Assembly: GCA_002295325.1 (NCBI GenBank)
Contig: DBGA01000060.1
Location: 8,365 to 13,395 of the forward strand
Source of the DNA: Ruminococcaceae bacterium UBA866
Lineage (GTDB): Bacteria; Bacillota; Clostridia; Oscillospirales; Ruminococcaceae
Reading direction: 5' to 3'
Length of the DNA stretch: 5,031 nucleotides
A program made the position numbers and the translations under genes. Shown in pieces: positions 1-5,031 of this stretch. Within the stretch, counting starts at the first letter, position 1. The number at the start of each line of letters is the position of its first letter. The notes under the pieces were generated by a model. The model was given only the letters and a program-made list of their open reading frames with translations, searched no databases and was not told the origin of the DNA.

Positions 1-27
1 AAGGGGTATCTTTGTTTTTGTAAGCAT
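1..27 (-). CDS. Possible start of a divergent gene, cut by the left edge
   Basis: On the minus strand an ATG at 27-25 opens a frame that runs nine codons (MLTKTKIPL) to the window edge. A GGAG-type ribosome binding site lies about ten bases before it (CTCC on the + strand, about 40-43), which is the only reason to propose a gene. The product cannot be recognised from nine residues. If real, the gene is divergent from the maturation cassette, and 28-511 is the shared upstream region. It may equally be chance. Confidence 0.2.
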
Positions 28-174
28 AGTAGTTTTATCTCCTAATTACAGTAGTCAGGATATTCCTGCTTACTTTAGCTTACATCACAGCCTACGGTTA
101 TCCAATTTTTATTGGAAATTTTCTGGCGGTGCTCAGTTGTGCTCCTTACTGGAATGCTGCCAAAACTTACTTTT

Positions 175-270
175 TTATCGGAAACTTTTTAAGGAACTTT
201 CCCATGATTTATGCTTTTTCTGAACTGTTTCCGATAAGAATAAAATTCCCATTAATAGATTTATCGGAAC
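175..270. repeat. Three TTATCGGAA(A)C motifs in alternating orientation
   Basis: TTATCGGAAAC (175-185) and its exact reverse complement GTTTCCGATAA (227-237) form a perfect 11-bp inverted repeat with 41 bases between the arms. A third copy, TTATCGGAAC (261-270), is again in forward orientation and pairs over 9 bp with the middle copy. The middle arm could therefore pair with either flank, as two alternative hairpins. A further symmetric GGAACTTTCC lies at 193-202. These could be binding sites for a regulator or recombinase, or the remains of a small mobile element. Nothing in the sequence decides between these. Confidence 0.6.
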
Positions 271-438
271 GTGGTGATAAGGGGTGATTAAGTCAATTCT
301 ATATTGCTATTTTCAATAATTAGATAGAACACAAAAATAAATGATGTTATTTACTGGTATAAATGCACAAATTTTGAAATTACACTTGTCAGATTGTAAC
401 AAATATACAACTATATATTAATAACAATCAATACATAG

Positions 439-468
439 TTGACAATGAAAGTGAACAAGTGTTACTCT
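439..468 (+). promoter_or_regulatory. Candidate sigma-A promoter of the maturation cassette
   Basis: A perfect TTGACA (439-444) is followed after 18 bases by TACTCT (463-468), a weak -10 match supported by an upstream TG (460-461) in extended -10 position. Transcription would begin about 35 bases before the maturase ATG at 512. A 5-bp inverted repeat, ACAAG (455-459) and CTTGT (467-471), overlaps the proposed -10 and could be an operator. The weak -10 makes this tentative. Confidence 0.35.
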
Positions 469-511
469 TGTAATTAATAACTATGGATAATAAAAAATTT
501 AGGAAGTGTAA

Positions 512-1879
512 ATGATATATGAAAAACCTTTTATTCATTTGCTGCGCTCACCAAACAGCGGATACTTTTTTGATGTGAACCGAAATGAGATTGTTCAAGT
601 TGACGAAGAAGTGTTTGAGCCTTTATATGCGGAGCAAATTGGAGAAGATACTGATTCAACTGTACAGACGAAAGAAAAAAGGAAATACTTAAGGGGAAAG
701 GATATCTTTCAAGCAACAAGGTAAAAGACATCCGACATTCTGCTATTTCTAATTTGCATAATATCTTAGAAAAAAGTATGAATATGATTTGCCTTCAAGT
801 TACACAGAATTGTAATCTCAGATGTGAATATTGTATATATTCTGAAACTAATTATAATAAACAGCGGACACATAGTAATCGAGAGAGGAGTTTGAAATTG
901 CCAAAAAAGCGATGCATTATTTATATGAACGTTCCCAAGATGTTGAAAAAGTATTAATTGGCTTTTATGGTGGAGAACCTCTTCTGGGCTTTCCTTAAAA
1001 TAAAAAATAGTTTCGTATTCGGAGAACTTGTTCGAAGGGCGTGATTTACTATTTAGCATAACTACAAATGCAAAATTGCTGACAAAGGATGTCGTTGATT
1101 TTCTTTATCAACATGAATTATCTTTAATGATTAGCTTAGACGGTCCAGAAGCAGACAAGATAAACATCGTCGATTTAAAAATTAAGGTTCTTTCGCTAAT
1201 CTTTTAGAAAATGTAATTTATATTTCTCAATATTATCCGGATTATGTAGATAAAATGCGTATTAGCATGGTTATCGACCAACAAAATGATTTTGACGAAA
1301 TTGATGATTTATTCAAGGAACACCCTATTTTCGGACAAATGCAATTAACCGCATCGGCTATTTATGAGACCTATTCAGAAGTAAAAGTCCTTTTCCGCTA
1401 AAATACATTATCAAATCTGAATATCAAATTTTTCTTGCTAATTTATATAATTTAGGAAGGTTAAAAAAAGAATGTGTTTCTCCATTAGTTTTGCAAAGTG
1501 TCAGTGATTTGTTTGAGAAAAAAGAAGCAATGGAAACGCAAGCTATATTGCTGGAAGTCTCATCACCTAGCGGACCATGTACAGTAGGGCAATAAGGCTT
1601 TTCTGTAATATTGACGGCAATTTATTTCCATGTGAACGCGTTAGTGAGAAATCAAAAATAATGAATATCGGAACAGTGACAAAAAGTGAATGCCTCAATT
1701 GCTGGGCATTTCTTCACTGCTCACAATGCGCAAGTGGGGCAGATGGCGGAGACCATATCGACAAAAAATTGAGATTAAAAGGTTGCTATACGATTAGAAG
1801 ACAAACTGAATTGTTTCTACGTAATTCAATAATGATATATGAAATAGAGTATCACTATTCGAAGCAAGGGGGAAAGTAA
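512..1879 (+). pseudogene. ccpM: Radical SAM/SPASM Cys-rich peptide maturase (CcpM-like), broken by multiple frameshifts
   Basis: In intact relatives this [4Fe-4S] enzyme cleaves S-adenosylmethionine to modify a Cys-rich ribosomal peptide in the cytoplasm. The start is ATG 512 after AGGAAG (501-506). An N-terminal peptide-recognition-like segment (KPFIHLLRS, GYFFDVNRNEIVQV) precedes the radical SAM motif CNLRCEYC (811-834, CxxxCxxC), GFYGGEP (960-980) and ISLDGPEA (1130-1153). The C-terminal SPASM-like part has Cys codons at 1578, 1604, 1631, 1691, 1700, 1718, 1727 and 1784. Stitched across frames it spans 456 codons, close to full family length. Six -1 frame corrections are needed, near 675-680, 888-893, 995, 1155, 1383-1386 and 1587-1589. 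In-frame TAA codons stand at 1001 and 1183. SPASM spacing looks short near 1676-1681. As written it cannot yield a working enzyme. The radical SAM assignment is firm; the CcpM subfamily is recognised from memory of its pattern. Confidence 0.85.
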
Positions 1880-1880
1880 A

Positions 1881-2282
1881 ATCATACGGGGAAAACAAAT
1901 TGTAATTTATCCTTATTCAAAAGATTTTGCACCCATATCGCGTCATCTTACTCAAATGATGCCGGATACTACTTTCCACCCTGTTGCACCGCGAGGTTTG
2001 AATATTGATGGGAGTAATGCTTCGGAATTTGCTGAAAGTGATTTGTTAAATTGTATGGTAACCAGTAACTTGAAAATGTCATTAACAACTTGTGATAGTG
2101 TAATTATTACGGGTGGGAGATTTCTGAAACCTCTCACTAATAAGATTTTTGAAGCTGTAACTAAGGAATTAAAAGAAAAGAAGAAAATTTATTTTCTTCT
2201 TAAAACTACACAGGAAATAAAAAATAATTTGCAAAAAATAGCAGCTGCATTTGAGGACAAAATGGCTTACATTATGTCTTAA
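1881..2282 (+). pseudogene. Peptide maturation system protein, TIGR04066-like, start codon lost and probably truncated
   Basis: The frame encodes about 133 residues. It opens with IRGKQIVIYPYSKDFAP, a short basic stretch and a beta-strand like the amino end of the TIGR04066 family, which is found beside radical SAM maturases in clostridial peptide loci; its biochemical role is not known. A later segment, CDSVIITGGRF, followed by a Lys-rich helix and KIYFLL resembles an alternating strand/helix domain. A good ribosome binding site (AAGGGGG, 1866-1872) lies inside the end of the maturase gene, but the codon at the right distance is ATC (1881) and the next is ATA. The first normal start is ATG 1956, inside the conserved part. 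From memory the family is much longer, so the carboxyl half appears missing. Spacing and overlap indicate the gene was translationally coupled to the maturase. Confidence 0.65.
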
Positions 2283-2334
2283 AATAACGATTTAACTGTA
2301 TAAAAGTCGATAAAGGAGCCCACCTTTAACGTCT

Positions 2335-2576
2335 ATGAATTTGAATGAAGAATATATTGATTGTATAAAATCAATATACCCCAAGAACTGTTAGGTGAAA
2401 ACAACTATGCCCAACCTCTTACAGGTGAAATTTTTCAATTCGATGGGGTGAAGCTTACCTATTTGTTTTTTGAATTGGAAAAGCAGCTTTCGCTAAAAAT
2501 TGATACAAATTGTTTAGTTGACTATCGGTTCAATACGATTAATGGTATCGTTGATTGTTTAACTATTAGTTCTTAG
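2335..2576 (+). pseudogene. Peptide maturation acyl-carrier-related protein (TIGR04069-like), one frameshift
   Basis: ATG 2335 begins MNLNEEYIDCIK. After one -1 correction in the A4 run at 2367-2370 it continues as INIPQELLGENNYAQPL to the stop at 2574-2576, about 80 residues. The rest (FDGVKLTYLFFELEKQL, then RFNTINGIVDCL) has the helix pattern of an acyl carrier protein. The place of the usual Asp-Ser-Leu is occupied by Val-Lys-Leu, so no phosphopantetheine-bearing serine is visible; this agrees with the family being only carrier-related. It belongs to the same RiPP cassettes as the two genes before it, with unknown role. An AAAGGAG (about 2312-2318) lies rather far (16 bases) from the ATG. 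Restoring one A would restore the frame, making this the least damaged of the upstream genes. Confidence 0.65.
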
Positions 2577-2610
2577 CTCAAGAGCTTTGAACCATAGAAT
2601 ATTGGTAAAA

Positions 2611-2616
2611 AGGAGG
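2611..2616 (+). promoter_or_regulatory. Strong ribosome binding site with no start codon behind it
   Basis: AGGAGG, within AAAAAGGAGGT, is the best ribosome binding site in the window. Seven bases later, at the ideal distance, stands ATA (2624-2626) rather than ATG. The lipoprotein GTG at 2671 is too far away to use it. The site therefore appears orphaned by an ATG to ATA change; this is inference. Confidence 0.6.
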
Positions 2617-2623
2617 TCTCAAT

Positions 2624-2674
2624 ATAAAAAAACTGGAAAAACGCTCTGCAAACTGCCGAGGGAAATTACTGTGA
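2624..2674 (+). pseudogene. 16-codon reading frame with lost start, possible precursor-peptide relic
   Basis: Reading from ATA 2624 as a former ATG gives (M)KKLEKRSANCRGKLL and a stop at 2672-2674. The stop overlaps the GTG of the next gene as GTGA, a usual arrangement for coupled genes. The strong AGGAGG at 2611-2616 shows that something began here. The Lys-rich opening and single Cys would suit the leader of a Cys-rich RiPP precursor whose core has been deleted, but 16 residues cannot prove it. Alternatives are a small leader peptide, or a displaced amino end of the lipoprotein gene. Confidence 0.3.
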
Positions 2675-3297
2675 AAAAAATAGTGGCATTAATTTTAGCG
2701 TGTATATTTGTGGTGGCTGCTTTGTCCGGCTGTGACGGGGGCGTTAAGCAGACCAATGAGACCCTCACAATGTGGAAATATGTATACAAACAGCTATGTG
2801 AGCGATGAAGTCAAACTTTCTCAGGCAATCAACGCCTTTAAGCTGAAGTTTCCTGATGTGGACTTCGTAATTGGAAAAATTGAAGTTCCTATGGACATGG
2901 ATCAGATGAATGCATATTATAAAAAGCTGGCAACAGCTGGTATGTCGGGTGATGGACCTGATATTGTATTGGCTGATTCAGTTTTTATGGTTAACAACGA
3001 TATATACAAAATGCAAGAAGCAGGCGCATTTGCAGATTTAACAGAATTTGTTGAGAATGATGATGAATTTAATTTTGATGAATATATAAGCCTATTTTTG
3101 ATGGAACTAAATTTAATGAGAAGCAATGTGTGATACCGCTTTCCTTGGCAATTATGGTAAATAACCAGTGTATTTTTTGATATCCTGCCGACAGAGAATT
3201 TTACAATCGTTTTGAGCCATACCTTAAGAGTGAGAAAAGCTATGACGAATGCAAGGCGGATGTTCAAGGATGGATTGACATTTATTTAAGTGAGTAA
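2671..3297 (+). pseudogene. Extracellular solute-binding lipoprotein, frameshifted and internally deleted
   Basis: GTG 2671, after GAGGGA, starts a lipoprotein signal: KKIV, a hydrophobic core, then lipobox LSGC with the modified Cys at residue 21. Intact relatives sit on the outer membrane face and deliver a ligand to an ABC transporter. The first frame ends at a TGA at 2806-2808. Dropping one A near 2776-2778 restores SYVSDEVKLSQAINAF and a typical core (KFPDVDFV, GDGPDIVLAD). A missing C at 3091-3092 must be restored to continue as PIFDGTKFNEKQCVIPL. TGA 3178 then stops the frame. Beyond it, EPYLKSEKSYDEC and WIDIYLSE look like the natural carboxyl end. About 208 codons remain, against roughly 400 or more for such proteins, so the middle has probably been deleted near 3170-3205. 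The ligand cannot be inferred. The stop lies six bases before the ABC gene. Confidence 0.75.
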
Positions 3298-3303
3298 AAA
3301 ACT

Positions 3304-5031
3304 ATGAAAAAACAAATAAACGTAATAAAAAGCCTTTTTGTAACCCTGTCCTATTGCCTGTCCCTTTCATGGAAGTCGTCAAAGCTGTACACCATAATTC
3401 GATTGCTCGGTAAAATAATCTTACCTGTCACTGGGATTCTCTCATCTTTTATCGTAAAATATATTATAGACCTTTTATCCGGCACGCTGGTTGTACCAGA
3501 TAAAAGGCTTATGCTGATTCTGCTTGTTACCTCAACCCTGCTAATTGGACTGGTTAGCGTGGTGGTGAAAAAAACCGTTTCCTATGCCGAAGGAATACAT
3601 AACGACATCTTGGAGCGGCATATCACCCTGAGCATGATGGACAAATCAATTGAGGCAGACTTAGAACTGTTCGATAATCCGATTTTTTATGACAAATTCA
3701 CCTCGGTGAAACGAGACTCCTATGCTACAACCTACATTCTCTGGAATGCACTGGATTGTATCAGCTCGCTGATTACCTTTTTAAGTGCGTTTATCATACT
3801 TTCCACAAGCAACTGGATTTATGGTGTATTGATGGTATTTGCGGCATTCCCCTCGGCAATTGCGGGGCAAAAATACACAAAAATACTCTACCATTTGGGG
3901 TTGTCACAAATCAAGGATGAACGCAAAAAAAGCTATTTGTTTGAGGTAACCTCCAGCAAATCCTATGCACAGGATATTCGCCTGTATGGCATTGGAGGGA
4001 TGCTAAAGAAAAGATACACGGATCTTTGGTCAAGCGTGTTTACTGAAAAGAAAAAGAAGATAAAGGCACGTACCATATTGACCACATTTTTCGAGTTTCT
4101 GCCCGAACTGGTAATCGTGTTTATTACGCTGGATGTCTCTTTTAAGGCTCTTGAGGGGGTTGCCACAGTCGGGGATTATTCGCTGTGTACAGGCTTACTA
4201 GTGCAACTATGGTCGGCAATTTTTATGCTCACGAATTCCGTCATCAGCCTTTATGAAAACAAAATGAAAATCGACAATGTAAAATCTTTCGACCAAGTTC
4301 CAAAAAACATTCATAATAATGGGAACATTACACTTGACGCTGTTCATACAATCGAGTTTAAGCACGTTAGCTTTGTTTATCCAGGCACCGATAAGCAGGT
4401 TTTATCGGACATAACTTTTAAGCTTGACAATGCCGAAAAAGTATGCTTAATTGGTGTAAATGGTGCAGGAAAAACTACCTTAATTAAGCTTCTTTTGCGC
4501 TTTTATGATGTCACTTCCGGAGAAATAAAAATTAATAGCAGACCTCTTCAAGACTATACACTGGGCAGCTTGAGAAAATGCTTCACCTGTTATTTCCAAT
4601 CCACTTTAAATTACGGTTTCACACTGCGTGAAAATGTCACAATTGCAAACCTCGAGTGTGATGGCAGTGACAACGAAATCCTATCTGCGCTTCACGACAG
4701 CGATGGAGACAGCTTGCTGGCTATGGCTGTAAACGGACTTGATACCTACCTCTCACGCTCCTTTGAGGACGATGGAATAGAGCTTTCCGGAGGGCAAAAT
4801 CAGAAAGTTGCCTTGGCACGCACATTCTACAGAAACAGCAGTGCAGTCATTTTGGACGAGCCATCCTCCAGCCTTGACCCCGAAGCAGAGCATCGTGTTT
4901 TTGATGCACTGACCAAACTGTGCGAAGGGAAAACGACCCTGTTTACCTCCCATCGATTGTCAAATATTGCGTTGGCAGACCGCATCGTAGTAATTGAAAA
5001 CGGTGTAGTAGTAGAAGATGGAACACGGGAA
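3304..5031 (+). CDS. Exporter-type ABC transporter, fused permease and ATPase, cut by the right edge
   Basis: The frame is open for 576 codons from ATG 3304 with no stop before the edge. The amino half is membrane-spanning, with hydrophobic segments near residues 30-57, 68-90, 146-168, 171-188, 258-280 and 290-315, and a DIRLYG coupling-helix-like motif at 224-229. The ATPase half has an A-loop Tyr (359), Walker A GVNGAGKT (384-391, Lys 390), Q-loop Gln 432, signature LSGGQ (494-498), Walker B VILDE (515-519, Glu 519), a D-loop SSLD and switch His 550. All catalytic residues are present, so it should hydrolyse ATP, probably as a homodimer. Only a few residues should be missing at the end. No peptidase domain precedes the membrane part. 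Its place beside a RiPP cassette suggests peptide export or self-protection; the true substrate is unknown. It is visibly richer in G+C than the genes upstream. The ribosome binding site is weak (GTGAG), suggesting coupling to the gene before it. Confidence 0.93.
   Translation, partial: MKKQINVIKSLFVTLSYCLSLSWKSSKLYTIIRLLGKIILPVTGILSSFIVKYIIDLLSGTLVVPDKRLMLILLVTSTLLIGLVSVVVKKTVSYAEGIHNDILERHITLSMMDKSIEADLELFDNPIFYDKFTSVKRDSYATTYILWNALDCISSLITFLSAFIILSTSNWIYGVLMVFAAFPSAIAGQKYTKILYHLGLSQIKDERKKSYLFEVTSSKSYAQDIRLYGIGGMLKKRYTDLWSSVFTEKKKKIKARTILTTFFEFLPELVIVFITLDVSFKALEGVATVGDYSLCTGLLVQLWSAIFMLTNSVISLYENKMKIDNVKSFDQVPKNIHNNGNITLDAVHTIEFKHVSFVYPGTDKQVLSDITFKLDNAEKVCLIGVNGAGKTTLIKLLLRFYDVTSGEIKINSRPLQDYTLGSLRKCFTCYFQSTLNYGFTLRENVTIANLECDGSDNEILSALHDSDGDSLLAMAVNGLDTYLSRSFEDDGIELSGGQNQKVALARTFYRNSSAVILDEPSSSLDPEAEHRVFDALTKLCEGKTTLFTSHRLSNIALADRIVVIENGVVVEDGTRE

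Larger units (their letters stand above)
28..511. other. Mostly non-coding upstream region
   Basis: No protein is recognisable here on either strand. One + strand frame is open from 2 to 223, but it has no start codon or ribosome binding site in the window, and its translation, rich in Ser, Leu, Phe and Cys, matches nothing known to me. The stretch holds a small hairpin at 101-116 (TCCAAT, loop TTTT, ATTGGA), three TTATCGGAA-type motifs (175-270) and a candidate promoter (439-468). From about 300 onward it is very AT-rich, as expected of a promoter region. A RiPP precursor gene would often sit here, but no Cys-rich frame with a ribosome binding site is present. Confidence 0.6.

Noticed and set aside
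101..116. TCCAAT-TTTT-ATTGGA hairpin, considered as a transcription terminator
   Set aside because: The stem is short and AT-rich, with no proper T-tract on either side; too weak to call.
341..421. 26-codon frame beginning with ATG ATG at 341, considered as the precursor peptide
   Set aside because: It has no ribosome binding site and only one Cys, and it shows no leader or core pattern.
445..477. Ten-codon frame MKVNKCYSCN just upstream of the maturase, considered as a Cys-rich peptide
   Set aside because: It has no ribosome binding site, overlaps the proposed promoter and is too short to carry a leader and core. Probably chance.
675..682. Programmed -1 frameshifting at GAAAAAAGG in the maturase
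   Set aside because: The run is slippery, but the same gene needs five more shifts and two stop readthroughs, so regulated recoding is not credible.
766..1059. Minus-strand frame of 97 codons opposite the radical SAM core
   Set aside because: The + strand carries clear radical SAM motifs across this interval; the minus frame has no ribosome binding site or recognisable domain and is a shadow.
2575..2586. AGCTCAAGAGCT after the acyl-carrier gene, considered as a terminator
   Set aside because: The stem is five bases at most with a two-base loop, and no T-run follows.
4388..4408. CCGATAA and TTATCGG inverted repeat inside the ABC gene, resembling the upstream 175-270 motif
   Set aside because: It is only seven bases per arm and sits in conserved coding sequence before the Walker A motif. 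Chance is the simplest explanation, though the match to the upstream motif was noted.
1..5031. CRISPR array, tRNA, rRNA or insertion sequence
   Set aside because: No regularly spaced repeats, no tRNA-like or rRNA-like segment, and no transposase frame was seen on either strand.

Overview
The window is AT-rich in its first two thirds and reads like DNA from a Gram-positive anaerobe of the Clostridia. This rests on the gene set, the purine-rich ribosome binding sites and the codon use, not on a database match. All recognisable genes lie on the + strand in one tight row, apart from a possible divergent gene start cut by the left edge.

Layout. Positions 1-511 are largely non-coding. They hold the possible minus-strand gene start (27 to 1), a small AT-rich hairpin, three copies of a TTATCGGAA motif in alternating orientation (175-270), and a candidate promoter just upstream of the first gene. 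Positions 512-2576 carry three genes that normally form a peptide-natural-product (RiPP) maturation cassette: a CcpM-like radical SAM/SPASM maturase (512-1879), a member of the TIGR04066 peptide maturation family (1881-2282) and the small acyl-carrier-related protein of the same cassettes (2335-2576). Positions 2611-2674 hold a strong ribosome binding site followed by a 16-codon reading frame that has lost its start codon. Positions 2671-3297 are a broken lipoprotein solute-binding protein. Positions 3304-5031 are an exporter-type ABC protein (membrane domain fused to ATPase), uninterrupted to the right edge.

The main observation is the contrast between the two halves. Every gene from 512 to 3297 is broken. 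The maturase alone needs six frame corrections, all in the same direction and most explained by one base missing from a homopolymer, plus two in-frame stops. The TIGR04066 gene has no normal start codon and looks short. The acyl-carrier-related gene has one frameshift. The solute-binding protein has two frameshifts, a stop and an apparent large internal deletion. The transporter beside them keeps 576 codons open with all ATPase motifs, including two intact A7 runs. The likeliest reading is a dead RiPP locus whose transporter has been kept or is newer. The alternative is homopolymer undercalling in the source assembly.

In an intact relative the genes would be expected to work together: a Cys-rich precursor peptide is modified by the radical SAM enzyme with two accessory proteins of unknown mechanism, then exported by the ABC protein. 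No intact precursor gene is visible here.
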